Part shown: positions 37,701 to 50,936 of the stretch, one piece after another | Layout: each line of letters starts with the position of its first letter | Position numbering within the stretch: the first letter of the stretch is position 1 | NCBI GenBank assembly: GCA_033675545.1 | Contig: JAWDGP010006875.1 | Location: 764,868 to 828,867, forward strand | Reading direction: 5' to 3' | DNA: 64,000 nt | DNA from: Elysia crispata | Taxonomy: Eukaryota > Mollusca > Gastropoda > Plakobranchidae | The notes under the pieces: model-generated | The model's input: only the letters and a program-made list of their open reading frames with translations | Told to the model about the DNA's origin: nothing | Database searches by the model: none | Translations under genes and position numbers: made by a program

Positions 37701-40700
37701 TCCATGGAGGTCAGATTTTTTACTCCGATTTTATTGATAGATGAAGGAAGCTTTATATGATTTTTGCATGATGCATTAGACTTGGGTAGCTCTGTCACCT
37801 TATTTTAGATGCGGCTGTAACTCTTCCAGTCCTAGCTCAGACAATGACATACTTGACACATCAAGATATTACTGAAGCAGTCTACAATCTGTAAACCACT
37901 GTGTCCATCACTAACATTTCCAAGTTAGAATTGCCTTATCAAGTTTGAGATTAGATACCTTAAAGGATGAAGTCTCGTGGAGCAAGAAATCGAAATTGAA
38001 AAGGGGCGGGGGGGAGAGTTACACTGAAGTAGTCAACACTCCCTTACATGCTTCCCACTTCTTATATCTGTCTCAAAAGACGATTTTCTTCTACAATCTT
38101 ACGAAAAAAAAATTTAATTTAATTAAAAAAAAAAAATAAACCTCATGGCACAAAAACAGCAAAGTTTACTTTCACATTCATATGTCTAATTGGAGAATTG
38201 AGGTTGTTTCTGTTTAGCAATAATGCCCCGAACTGATTTATATCTATTTTTGTAGGTATTTCTTCATTTTGATAGAAATTAAAATGGAACATTCAACAAA
38301 ATGTAACCAGATCTCAAAAGCAACGTTCAAATGCAAGGAATCTGCAATAAATAGATGTACACAGTACCGGTAATGATGAACATAGATAGATTGATAATTT
38401 AGATGTTTCTGAACGAAACTTTTTTGTTCATGTGCAGTAACAACCGAGGCCTGTTTGTACTGTTGAAGACAGTATTATTATCATACATGAAAGCTTCTAC
38501 TTGTGACATAGTTATAATCATTTCCTTGGCTTAACATCCGTCCTATTCTTAGACGTAACATTTTGTGAATTTACAATTAAGTACAAAATGTAAGGCAAAA
38601 TTTTATTATTTCACTTTTATATCCATGCAAATGGCAAAATTTATGACCAGTCATGACAGATAATAAAACTACGGCCCCGACTTTCGGCCGGTAGTGAAGT
38701 GTATATTGCGTTTCGAAACTTGATTTTATATTCAGAATTACTTCAAACAGTGTTAAACGAGATTCAAATTGCATCCTTTTATGCAAACTGATTTAAGAAG
38801 ATTACACGGGTGGACCACGAGACAAGCAGAGAAATGTATTAAAGTTTGCAATCAGTCTCACCATGTTTTTGTACAATATGACAGTTATTGGCTTAGGTTA
38901 ATGGCTGCAAGATTCAAACAAAAATTAACAGTAAAGTTAAGAGAAATTAATTTCACCTTTCAATTTCAAATATAGCGAGATAGAGAATGAGGAAAAAAAA
39001 AGAAACAAGAAAAAAAAGGCTAAAACACCGCACTTGGAGGACAACTAAGTGCGGAAAATCTAAATGTTCCAAAGGAATGCATGTGTGTCGGCAAAAAAAG
39101 TTACGAATGTAATGAAAGCTGAAGGCTCACTTAAATCCACGGGATTATACAGGTTCCGCCTTTAATGTTTCTGTGTTAGAAATTTAGAAAAGAAAGTGAC
39201 ATTCACAGATCATGCCCAGTGTTGGGCCGGAGAGCTTTGATGCATGACTTTTATTTTAACTTGAAACAAAATCTGAAGTCACCTTATGAACAGGCTATAT
39301 CAAACAACAAACAACCAAAAGAGAGAAACCTAGAGGTGAGGCACATGATCCAGTACATTCGAATGTTTGCTTTACCAAAACAGCCTGTGCTCCAAATAAA
39401 TATTGAAAAAACTTGTGGAGCAAACCAATTCACTCCGATCAAAGTGCTTTGCCTCTCTCTAAATATTGTGCCCATTTTTAAAATTAGATAATAATTATTA
39501 TTAAAAGAGTCTCAAATCTGTATCAGGGAGCCAGATTCTTGAAGAGCAACAACAACAAAAAATGCACCAAGGACAGCAATAACACATGTTGTCCATTAGT
39601 GTTACTTTCTTTTAAGGAGAAGATCTATCACATAGAAGGAAAAAAAAAATTAAAAGAAATAAAAATTGTGAGTTGCAAATAACAGAACAGGAATATTTCG
39701 AAAACCAAATAAAATTGGAAGTCTTCATGTACTAAAAATACAACCTAAATTTCTATATCTACATCTTGCATCTGTTGGAAAACATTTTAATACAGACTCA
39801 TATCCTTCTACAAAAAGAGAGAAAGCGGTACACTTTGTTTTGATAAACGTCTTTTCAATACATGTATAATTGTCTTTTAATTTTATTCATGAAACAATTT
39901 TATTCTCTAACCCATCCTACCACAGAAAAGATTCCTCTTCCTCCTTCCCCCTACCCTTTTTCTTTTTCCTGTTCTTTATCTTATACAATTTTTCTCTCAA
40001 CCTGTAAAAAAATAATTGTACAGACTGATGGCCCATAGAAAATGAATGGAACGAGATAAACTCAAGTATAGAAGATCAATTTTTAGAAACGTGGATATAA
40101 AGAAAAATGTTGAGATTACATGGGAAGACTTCACAAGCCTGACGCAATGTTAAGCAAGATTTTTTGCGAGTTCAGATTCTTTTGAGTGCGTCCATGTGTG
40201 CTTTATCTTAATGGGGGTCACGAAAGGTCTTGCTTCCTATTTACAACCGAGGCCTGTGCCTTGATTTTGGTATCTCATCATTTGTGCACTAAATTAACAG
40301 TTATTCCAATTAATTGTTCATCATTTTGAAAACAATTAGATGGACAGTAAAACTGGGTTGTGGAAAAGGAACGGTGTCGGCTGATTTAACTCTTTGAGTC
40401 CTTGCCCCAAATTCACATTTGGACAGAGGCCTTAAACGGAAGCGCTTTACATTATAGGAGTTAATTATATTTCCTTACAGTGTAATTATTATGAATAGAT
40501 ATCACATAGTGTAGCATATCATATTGAAGGTAATTGAATAAATTTTATGGAAAACAAAAAATTGATTCTTCTTTCACTTCACTTTGTATAGTCGATGATA
40601 AAATAAAAGCCTCTATAAAGAATCTATCTAGCAGTCACAGGCTACGGCCGCTCGTGCAAAACTGAAACCACATCGGCCGTACTCTGCGGCCGCTCGGATT

Positions 40701-41202
40701 CCAAAAGTTAAAGGAAAAAATACACAATTTTAACATTAGACTAAAAAGGAGTCAGGTGTCAATTAACTTAAAACAGACTATGAAATGACAGGTTTTTTTT
40801 TTTAAATTAAAATTTCACTAAAGATTCCTTAGTTTGATCTTTGACCTACACCAAATAACTAATTCATTCATGTATTCGTTCTGATGATATGAGGGTTAGA
40901 AGTTTGTTGTTAAAGAATTGGCAGCTAATCCCGCACTGTCAGTATATATTGTTACGCTTTGAGCCATAGCTATAAATCTTACTTTTATTATTTATAAAGG
41001 AAAGTTCAACGAAGTAACACTGCTTTGAAAGGCAATTAATAAACATAGAATTCAGTTTACAAATTATTGCTTTAACTATTTTAATATGTTCATAACGCAA
41101 TGTCTAGTACTCTTGGCTTCTTTTTTCTCTGTGTGGAAGCAGGAAGTGATCTAGAGATAAGGCATTAAAATTAAGAAAATCTGTCTTTCTAGTTCATTTC
41201 GA

Positions 41203-41437
41203 TTATCTATTATCTTTTCTGTAGTTTACATTTCCATCTTCTTCTCTTCCTACAATCAATCCTTCACTAGTTCTGTTTTGAGATTCATTACAAATTATTC
41301 TTAGGACTTCCTGGTTTCCACTGAAGCCACACAATCTTGCAATAGTTTTATCTTTGCATCGCAAATGAGGAGCATTGGCCAGTTGTTCCCATATTTCTTT
41401 AGCAGTTTCTCTGACTCTATGACCTTGACATCTTGTC
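41203..41437 (-). CDS. Weak candidate terminal exon, unidentified
   Basis: On the minus strand an open frame ends at a TAA (41205-41203). It contains VRETAKEIWEQLANAP, CKDKTIARLCGFSGNQ and EVLRIICNESQN, a composition that looks coding rather than AT noise. Possible acceptors (AG at 41439-41438 and 41425-41424) have poor pyrimidine tracts. The helix-rich, cysteine-containing text hints at an armadillo/HEAT-like region, but I cannot assign it. It might share a gene with the exons at 44144-43061; the acceptor before 41423 would keep phase with the donor at 44074. Confidence 0.25.
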
Positions 41438-42819
41438 CTCAGTTAAATTTGAGATAAAAAGTATGGTCTCTTTTGAAGTTCCTTGTACTATCTCAAAACG
41501 ATGCCTAGGAGAATATGCAGATAGGGAGGAGAGGTGAGTTTTAAAGGCATTTGTCTTAATGGAGTGAAGCAATAATTAAAGAATGTCTATCTCTGTTTCA
41601 TGCTCCATTCTCTTTTCTGAAAGCCTCGATTTGCTTTCTCACGCTCTGGGATCTCTCCAAGCGACCAATAAATCTTGCATGCACTTGACATCTTGGTATC
41701 AAACACCAAATGGGAGGACAAGTCCCCTATGGATTGGACAGGTCAACCAAACTGGCAGAGAAAGTTACACTTTCACTTCAAAACAGTCCTTAGATTTTTT
41801 AAGCCTAGCCTCGGAACTCGAGCGATTCCCGTCATTCTATCTGACCCATGAATCTGCATGCACAGCATTAAGTTTCTGTATGCTTGGTAGAGTGGCTTCC
41901 ACAAAAGCAGTTTTGATATCAAGTCTTTTTTTTTAGTTCCCGGCCAAGCAAAGCTTACTAAACTGTGGTGTAGGAAAAAAAAGTAATCTAACCTAAAGAT
42001 CATACCGATGCTGTTAGTTGGTTTTTGTTTTTCCTCTTTTCATTTGCTTTCTTTCCGAGTTTTCTCGGAACAAAGTTGACGGCATGTTCCGCACATTATG
42101 GTCATACAGAGATGATCATTTTTACATTAATGTTACAGTGTATAACTGGGCTAACGCCGTAGTGCCCTCATGAAATTTCATACTGTGACAGGGACAAGAA
42201 GCTTTGGAAAACCATTTCAATATGATGTTTTAGTTGTTGCAACTAAGCAAAAAGATGAATGGATATAAAATTTTCTACAGAGGCAGAATACTTTTCATTT
42301 TCTAATGAGCTAACCTTTATGAAAATTCATCATCTGGCTATGTAGATATTGAAGTGAATTTAAAATGAAACTTGAACAAAAATATCCGTTTTTTAGTATG
42401 CTTGTAGAGAGACCAAGATTTGTGGTAAAAAAAAAACCACAGTTTTCACAATTTTTCAATTTGAATTTTGCTCTCTCTGCTATGAATGTGAGGTGGTTTA
42501 CATGGTCTTTTTCATTTTAAAACAAAAGTTCCATACATTTTAAGATTGATGTGTGTATTTCGCAAAAACAACCCTCAATTTAATGGGGATATCAAAGAAA
42601 AATAGTTGGGAACCTATGTCGTAAAATTAAACTGGATCATCTAAGTCTGCGAATTTATATACCAAATATATCAATCAAATTTAATTGTTGCCTAATTTTT
42701 TAAAATCTGCAGAGAGAGCATACTGATTTTCCCTGTTCCAAAGATCTGGCGAACGGTTGTTACATACTTATAAGGCAGAATATAGGAAAAACTTAGGTCA
42801 TCCAGTTTTTTTGGGTTTG

Positions 42820-42820
<1 letters not shown>

Positions 42821-42877
<57 letters not shown>
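42821..42877. repeat. (TA)n microsatellite
   Basis: 57 bp of TA dinucleotides. Confidence 0.97.
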
Positions 42878-42879
<2 letters not shown>

Positions 42880-43060
42880 ATTCACATAGCTAGCTAGCTC
42901 CCTACTGTTACTTTCCCCCTCTTTTTCAACCAATCTTGTCCCCTGTCTATGTTTCTCCAATCCATGTGTTTTTAGCCTCACCCACAAGGTGGGAAAACCG
43001 CAGCACAGACAAGGCATTGACGACCAATATGAAGAGAACAGCTGGCAGGGTCTCAGCAAC

Positions 43061-44144
43061 CTATTCCATGTAGGCATCAAAATCCCATGCGATTCTCTTT
43101 CCTTGGCAGTAGTTTCTGTGAATTGTTAGGATAAATTGAGTGAAGCCTAGGCTCTCGTAATATAGGTAACATTCTGAAAGGGGCAGAAAAAGTGGGATAT
43201 AATTGATGTTTCTAAAAAAACTGAGAACAATGGAACTAAGACTTGATCACCTTTGACTAGCAGTAAAAATTAGTTCTGTAGTGAAGATATTACACCAATC
43301 CAGAGTAAGATTGACAAAATTAAAACAAAAATACAAAGAAGAACAGATGAATTGTAAAAGTGCAGCCTTCTAGTATGTCTCTTCCATATTTATGATATAT
43401 TTAGAGTATGGAGAGTAGCGTGTATTGAAATTATCAGAGTTGCAAGGTGAGGGCCTTGCAATCATAAAATCTTTATTGGCTCCAAAGAGCAGCAAATGAA
43501 AGTCTTGCTAATTGGAACACCAGTCTAAGAGGACTGTTCTTTAAATACACCTCTTGATACACTATGTACACTGAATCTTTCAGAAAACAACCTGCCAAAA
43601 AATATGAATATATATAAATGCGATATAACACTGTTGGTTTGTGTAAAAAAATTACAGCAACATTTTAGTGTGTGTTGCAATGCAGAGATTTGTAAATATT
43701 ACGAATCTCAACAAAAAATTTATAATGTCAAAAGACCATAAAAAGAAGGAACGGAGACGATGTAGGAATTCCAGGTAAAAGTTATAATATATGTATCTGC
43801 CAAAAGCAAAGACGAATTGTATATGTCAGTTGCCGTAGTTGGGAGATTAGGAAGTTCATGTCAATATTCAAGTCAAAGGCAACCGTGATAAAGATAAGGA
43901 TATGATAAAACCAGTAGCGTTAACGTATACATCAGAATAACACCAGCAATTGAGGTAAAAGAATACCGTAAAAGTTTCAGATAGCACAAAACTTGATGAC
44001 TATAGAACACAGCTAATGTGCTAGTGAAGCAATAAATAAAAAAAAAAAAGATGAAGCCACCTGAAAAGCTCACCTGCATGCAGAGCACCTCCCACACAAG
44101 GACCTCTTAGATCTGCCAGTCTAGCCAGCCCTTGACCCTCAAGT
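43061..44144 (-). CDS. Candidate last two exons of an unidentified minus-strand gene
   Basis: Exon 44144-44074 follows a good acceptor (TTTTGCTGGTGTTTGTAG), encodes LEGQGLARLADLRGPC then VGGALHA, and ends at a strong donor (GCATGCAG|GTGAGC) with one base over. Exon 43173-43061 follows an excellent acceptor (TTTTTCTGCCCCTTTCAG), starts in the matching phase and encodes CYLYYESLGFTQFIL, then HRNYCQGKRIAWDFDAYME, ending at TAG (43063-43061). Splice signals, matched phase and coding-like composition agree, but the product is only about 60 residues and I do not recognise it. Earlier exons would lie at higher coordinates. A chance alignment of signals is possible. Confidence 0.4.
43473..43591 (-). 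CDS. Possible alternative terminal exon
   Basis: After an acceptor (TTTTTGGCAG) a 38-codon frame in the same phase as the exon at 43173 starts CFLKDSVYIVYQEVYLK and ends at TAA 43475-43473. This stop lies inside an AATAAA hexamer (43477-43472), so stop and polyadenylation signal overlap. It could be an alternative last exon for the donor at 44074, or chance. Confidence 0.2.
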
Positions 44145-45943
44145 CTACAAACACCAGCAAAACCAGGAGCAGGTCATACACAGACATGGTGCTGAGATAA
44201 AGGGTGTCAAACACCATCCTTTAAGCCTCCCTGAGTGTCACACTAAACAGTCATGTGACTGCTGCCTATAGAATCCATTAACAGGAAGGGTGGGTGGTGA
44301 GTGAGATCATGCTGTATCATGTACACAAAATAGTTATTGCGAGGTTCATAGTCAGACTGAACCTTAAGAAATCAATATAATTTGGTGATATTACTTTTAA
44401 ATCAGTAACATCTGGTTTATCACTTGAAATTAAAACAGATATTGATATCACTTTTTTTTATCAGTTAGTCAAGTGACAAAAATGGTGACTATCATCAACA
44501 TAAAGATTTTAAAGCTAATTAATATAATTAGCGTCTACAGACTGCTAAATGTCTTAGATTGGCAAAAGAAATAGCAGATGAAAAGAATTAAGAATTTTTT
44601 CTCAGAAAACAATTGGAAAGAGCACTTAAAATTGCTATCTTACAAATAGGTGCCAACATATAAAAAGTGTAGAAAGATTTACTTCTCTTTCGTGATGCTT
44701 GAGTTAAACAATAAGATTCTATTACTACTATTGTCATCCAAGAACTCAGAAATTCCAGAAAAGCTATAAACTTAAGCTGCTTCATGAAAATCTTCAATGA
44801 AAACATGATTTATATCAATACACAAAATCATTAATGCTGTCCATGTAGCTTCGAATATTGTAACATAACAGAGCCTTTAAGATAACCTTTAAACATTAAT
44901 CTCTTGAAAAGACGGATTTGTTTTCTTTCTCCGAAACCAAGATCAGTCTAATTTGAAAAAAAAAAAATAGAGATGAATTTCATCACCATTACATCTGGTG
45001 TTACCTAAAACTTCTGGAAATACGAAGCAGAGTACCGGTACTGAAATTAATGCAAGCTGGGAAAATTTAAAAATGCTCTTTAAATCATCTTATGTCTAAA
45101 AGAATTGTGGGAAAAAAAGACTAAACTAGAATTTAGAAATTTTCTTTAAATGTAAAATAAATTTGTCAAGTGCTTATTTGACTGGTGTTTTCAAAGTGTT
45201 TAAGAGTGATCAGAAATGATAAAGCGAAAGCACTTTAAAGAAATAAAAAGTTTGATCTAATAGGACGCAAATCCTGCACGTCAATTTTCATCTGCAGGTC
45301 AAGTCTATTATCTTTTCCACATAATTATTATTCCAATGCAACAATTTTTGGTTGTCAAAAGAAATCCAAAGCATTCCACATTAAACAGCTTATCAGGATC
45401 ATAACTTAATATATTGAATTTTATCTGGATTATTATCATTGCCAATTACTTTTTTCAACTAACTCAAATGATTGATACAAGCAATTTCAATGAAAAGTTG
45501 AAGATTCATTTTTCCTCATTACCGACCATGTCAGCAAATTGTAGGCATTATGGTCACACTCAAATGGATAATTATCATTGTTTTTTGGTTGTTTTATTTT
45601 AATTTTGCTGCTGATCATCATTGCTTTCAGGTAAACAAAACAATATTGCATTTCGCCTGTCTTGTCAAAGCAAAGTATGAGAAATTATATGCAAAGCAAC
45701 ATCTTCGGTGAGAGTCATGATAATGACTCATATTTTTTTTTTTATAATTGCTTACCTCAAAATTGTCATAGGTTTCCATTTTCAGTCAACCATCTCAACT
45801 TGTTAAGATACAAAAATTTTACAGAATTTAGATATTGATCTGGAGTATTTTAATGCGAGTGAGTCTTTTCAATATTATCTCTCACTTAAATTGCATACAA
45901 CACTCCTTACAATGTAAGCAATGCGGGAATGACAATAATAATA

Positions 45944-45999
45944 CTCCACAATATAATTATTGTGGAGCAATTACTCCACAATATGATTATGGAGTAATT
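45944..45999. repeat. Two back-to-back hairpins
   Basis: CTCCACAAT (45944-45952) pairs with ATTGTGGAG (45959-45967). AATTACTCCA (from 45969) pairs with TGGAGTAATT (to 45999). The two hairpins also share the direct repeat ACTCCACAATAT. This could be the remnant of a small inverted-repeat transposon. Confidence 0.8.
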
Positions 46000-47398
46000 A
46001 AACATTAAAGCCATTATTGCAGCTATCAAAAGCATTACAAAAACATTATTATTACTTCAGTACCCTTATTAAAGTTTTTTTCTCTCCGCATTTGGGATAT
46101 TAGTTTATTTTTGTGACTTGAATTTGCGTACTTTTGAGCATTGATAAAATACCAATGCTTTTGAATGGTTTAAGTTACTCAGAACAGGCTTAACAGATGA
46201 TTCATCAATTTCATGCCCCTCGCCTACATTTTAATTTCGGTCTTGAATAAGAGAAAGGGTTTTTACTTTGTTCCTCTCTATTTGCATGCAGTTAAAAAAA
46301 AGAGGCTGAAGATTGGATATTCAACAACACAATGCGTCAATTCACAAATTAGACTTATTTCACATGTGTAGTTTCAGAAAGAGAGGAAAGAAACATATTT
46401 ACGGAGCATGATTGAATTTATAATGACTTTTAATTATTCTAAATAAAAGAGTTTGTAGACAAAAGAAATTATATTGAATATAAAACTAATTAAGGTAGTT
46501 ACTTCTTATCGCAAACTTAAATTCCTACTGTAGTAAACAATTTTTTTTTTAATGTGATGATTTTGAATTACATTTAACAATGCACCTATAACTTTCAGAT
46601 TTAGCCTATCCAGGCCATAGGATCATTTTATGTTGACAAAGCGGACCCTAGAAAAATCCTATTCAGTAATTTTTGTTGTTGTAAATACTATACTGCTTAA
46701 AAAATATTCATAATACAGATTTTTTAAAACTAAAACATCACTGGGCAAGAAAGTGAAAAAACAAAATGACATTTGTAACAGGTTTACCTTGCCCACTGCT
46801 CCTATGTCAGTAAAAGATTAGTTTCTTGGTATCCTTAATGGCATGAACAAATTTGTAGTCATTGGCCCCAACGTCTTAGTACTAATATTTCGTAGACGGC
46901 TACCCCTGCATCAAATAGAGGTCAATAGCTGGTTAAGTCGAATGCGCGAGTACACTATTGATTGGATAAGGAAGGTGTTTATATCACGTGGCTGTAGAGA
47001 TGAAGGTATGACATGACATTTGTGTAGTTCTTTAGTTTCAAAGAAATGAGATAAGAGATAATTCTGAAACCCATGGCCCACCTCAAGTATATACTTTTTT
47101 TCTCATATTCCGTCAGACAGGCAAATTCACTGCCATGGCACAAGAAAAACACAGAAAGCACCATAAATTCCAGGCTATCATTACCACTTTGTTATTACAC
47201 AACCGAAAATGGTAATTTTTTTGCCATTAAAGAAGAAGTAGCAGTACATTATTATTTTCGGTTGTTGGCTGCTCAGTTCACAAGGAAATAAATGCCCACT
47301 GAGAATAAGAGGTATGAAGTTTTTATACAACTTTTAATGAAGTGAATTGAGTTCCCATAAAAACAAAAGACGAAAACGTAAAAAGAAATAAAAGACAA

Positions 47399-47547
<149 letters not shown>

Positions 47548-48607
47548 TCATAAACACTAATAGTATGAGCAATATTACTAAAATTACCAGCCTCTTCAAA
47601 TGTTTATTAATCTTACACGTGATAAACTCTGTTAAATCTGATAGCACCTACTGACAAGGTAAGTGCTCACCATAACATCTAGCACTCATTATTCTTATTT
47701 TTATTTCAAAAAGTAGATCTAGATAAATTATGTATGTCTTAAAGAAGCATGATTCCAGAAGTCAAAAAGAACTTTTTTCTTCACAATTTTTGAAAATATT
47801 TTTCCAAGTACAGCTAGTCTATGAGCAAAACATAAATAACTGATCTTTCAAATTTTGCAGCTTTCATAGGATAATCCTTAGTGCATATTTACGGTTTGGC
47901 GTCATCTTTTGGTAGTGTACCTCAAAGCATTAAGCGTGTCTTTATTTTAAGATCATAATCACAGTGACAAAACCATTAACATTATGATTCTATGGGTAGT
48001 TTTTCTCATTGATTCCATTGTTGTTTCTTGCTGCACTGTTGCTGTTACTTGCTGCTATTTTAAGTACATATTCTAAACAGTGTTAGAATTTGGTCAAGGA
48101 ACAAATCATGGCAGTTTTTGAATTGTTTAAACTATTTACTTAAGTTCCCGGAACGAAACGAACAACATTTTAATAAAGGATCTGTGCCAAATGTTTGTGA
48201 AAAATTTATCTCAATCAGCGTAAAATATTTTGAGGTACAAAGAATTAACACAATTCAACCATATTAGGAGGGAAGGGGAGGCAAATAGGAGATAGACAGC
48301 TAGCCTCGGACAAGATTCTTAATTACACAGATTTTTTATACTCATATTGAATTTCCACCGGGGCTTAAAGTGTTCATCCATAATACATACAATAATAAAA
48401 GTTATGTGGTACTACATCCATGGTTTACTGTACAGTAAGGAATCTGTTGCATATTTAGCATAGAAATGTGTTTACACCAATTTTATCTGGTAGGAAAATA
48501 TTTAATGAAGAAAATAAAAAAAAAGGATAAGATCATATGGTGTCCTCATCACAACAGATGAGAGTTGAACTGAAATTTTAAACAGTGAAAAATGTAGTGA
48601 GAGTAGG

Positions 48608-48726
48608 CTACTTTGAATTGGCCATATACACTTTACCCACAATTACCTTCTCGGAGACAGGTCCTGTCGTTAATATGTTTTTGAAAGCCTCCACACTGTC
48701 AAGCATGTTCTTTGATCGCCCAGTTT
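48608..48726 (-). CDS. Candidate terminal exon of an unidentified minus-strand gene
   Basis: Follows a strong acceptor (TTTTTTTTCTGTGCAG). Of the three frames only one stays open: two bases, then 38 codons (TGRSKNMLDSVEAFKNI, then LTTGPVSEK, then VIVGKVYMANSK) to TAG at 48610-48608. A possible donor (GAG AAG|GTAATT) inside the frame offers an alternative end at 48647. Composition is coding-like. I do not recognise the protein and could not place the upstream exon; the nearby frame at 48977-48893 has a good acceptor but would create a stop when joined. Confidence 0.4.
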
Positions 48727-49119
48727 CTGCACAGAAAAAAAATGAGTTCTATAAAATTAGTGATCCCAACCATTCTAGCAAGAGATAAACTCATCAAGAT
48801 TTTATGTTATCTAAAATTACTAGGAATGTAATACGAAATCAATAAATTTGAATAACTATTGCACACACAAAAGAAGATAAAAAAACCTATACATTTATAA
48901 ACTGAGCTTAACAGGAACGAAGAGGTCAGCAGTGGCCTATCTATATGATGGGTGTGGTATGCAGGACCATCTCGGACCTGACAAAAAAAAGTCAAAATAA
49001 TAAACATGTAATATAGCTATGATTTAATGAATGAATAAAAAACTCATCGGAGGCGCAAGAAAATATTGTGATATTCTGATACCCCTTTGTGAAGCATAAT
49101 ATGATTTGAGAACAGAACA

Positions 49120-49224
49120 ATGTCTCAGGAACTTGATGGAGACTTGGCTAGACAGATGGAAGCACTGCAGTCACATCTTGGTCTGGAAAATATTCAAAAT
49201 TCCATTATTCAATCAATCAATTAA
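49120..49224 (+). CDS. Short 34-codon ORF, uncertain
   Basis: ATG in a favourable context (A at -3) opens MSQELDGDLARQMEALQSH, ending NSIIQSIN before TAA. The acidic, amphipathic text looks less AT-biased than its surroundings. It may be a small ORF, a lone exon or chance. Confidence 0.2.
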   Translation: MSQELDGDLARQMEALQSHLGLENIQNSIIQSIN

Positions 49225-50574
49225 ACTTTCCTCCCCTAAGTTCCCGATGACCAAGTTGTTCCAGGAAACTCCTTGGTTAAAAAAAAAGTAGTCAAGCAAC
49301 TATGTGTCTTAGCGCCGACCATCTTCTCCATTTCGCCCTCTTTACTGCTTCATCACGCCTTCAGGCATTGTGAGGATGGGGTGTACACTCATACCAGGAG
49401 CATTGGGCAAATCCTACATTTGTGCACTTTTCTGGTGCCATCGCCTTGAGAGCTAACACTTAGACTGGTCATCTAAAGCTCGTCAATATTGCTTCCTGTA
49501 TGACTACAAAGAGTCTGGTCTCACAAATTGCACTACCTTTCTCCAAGGAAAGATTATATCTTTAACCATTTCACTGGTGTCTTGTGTGACTTTACTTAAG
49601 ATAAAACTTCACACGCTGAACCAGAAGGCTGAAAGGTGCACTTAAGAAAAAAACAACGTAAAAATATATAGCATCTGGTTTTTTTCCTTCCAAAACAACT
49701 TTGTACTCGAAACTCAGATGTATTAAGGAAACTTCCAAATATTAATTTACTCTGCCAGTGGCGTTCAATTTATCAAAATGTGCTATTTTGTTATTGGCAT
49801 GATTCTTCCATAGATTATTTGTGTTCTAATCCTCAGAACTAACTGTAAGCTAAAACAAAAGGAAACGCAAAGAAGAAAAAAAAAAGACAACAGGGAACTA
49901 CGAAGTTTTTGCACTAACAGTTTACTAATAGCACTTGATTCTTCCATACATACAATCATACATACGTACATGCATATATAAATTAATAAACACATACCCA
50001 CTCATATCATTGATGATAATATATTCCGTTTATACATTTTTTTTTCAAAATTTCAGCAATATTAAATCAGATGAAATCCTCCCAAACTCAAAAAAAATGC
50101 ATCAAATTAAAACCATGAGGAAGCAACGAAGTTCAAGGCAGAACATGAATCTGAGAAGAGTAGATAATAGAAATGCAACAAAAAAAAACTTTTCAATCAT
50201 AAGTGCCGTTCAAGTGAAATACATGATCCAGAGCAGCCACTCTCCAGAGAAAGAAAATCTGGATGACTCCCTTTATTTTGCCTTCTACAGCACACATTAC
50301 AAAACACATGTAGTGCGGTCTTAGGTGAATGTTCATTCACCAATATAGCTCTGAATTACGATAAAAACAAGGTTTCTTAGCTTGAAATCCTTACTTGTGA
50401 AAATTTTTAAATGCTTTTAAGTTTTCTTTTCCATACCACTTTCAGTTTAAATCAAGTACTCTATGCCTTACAATACTTCTAAGTGACTCAATAAATTGGG
50501 TGACATTGCTGTTATGCTGAATTTGATCAATTCACAAAGAGCAGAGCCGCCAACCTAGCTCATGTGCACAACAT

Positions 50575-50850
50575 GGTCCGTTGTTAGGCACCCACGCGGA
50601 GGACGGGTGACCAGGTGACGGGCCTTTTTTGTCTCCCCTAACCTCACGTGTAGACACCCACGCCAGGTGGATGGTCCTTTGTTAGGCACCCACGCAGAGG
50701 ACGGCGAACCAGGTGACTGGTTTTTCTTTGTGCTTCCCCACGCCCAGCCACCAACACCAGGTAATTGTACAGTGAGGTAGAAAATAAGAACCCACGTGGA
50801 GGGAGAAAGACGCCAGGTAGCTGGTGTCTTTGTGTCCTCTTCATCTCCTT
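50575..50850 (+). repeat. 5' UTR monomer repeats of the LINE
   Basis: Two units 98 bp apart start at 50575 and 50673, each with GTTAGGCACCCACGC, GAGGACGG and CCAGGTGAC. A third, more diverged part unit starts near 50786 (ACCCACGTGGAGG). Tandem promoter monomers are known from some L1 families. Confidence 0.75.
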
Positions 50851-50936
50851 AATATATATATATATATAGCAGCATATAAAAGAAAAAAAAAAAAAAAGGA
50901 AAAAAAGAGCCACAATGGCCTGTATTCACATTTACA

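Larger units (their letters stand above)
35185..43060. other. AT-rich block without recognised protein genes
   Basis: Contains short chance frames, a CpG-containing patch with two CGGCCGCTCG-like motifs near 40645-40695, and a (TA)n tract at 42821. The only coding-like segment I can point to is the minus-strand frame at 41203-41437, listed separately. Much of this could be intron or 3' UTR of minus-strand genes. Confidence 0.45.

Noticed and set aside
41583..42003. Minus-strand DIKTAFVEA text resembling a Copia reverse transcriptase motif
   Set aside because: Only six to nine residues fit; the expected flanking RT motifs are absent and stops occur on both sides.
44140..44230. Short frame MSVYDLLLVLLVFVD with a good start context and signal-like core
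   Set aside because: Stops within about 26 codons, and its sequence overlaps the pyrimidine tract of the better-supported acceptor at 44145.
48893..48977. Minus-strand exon-like segment VRDGPAYHTHHIDRPLL
   Set aside because: Good acceptor, but joining it to the 48726 exon creates a stop, and no other donor fits.
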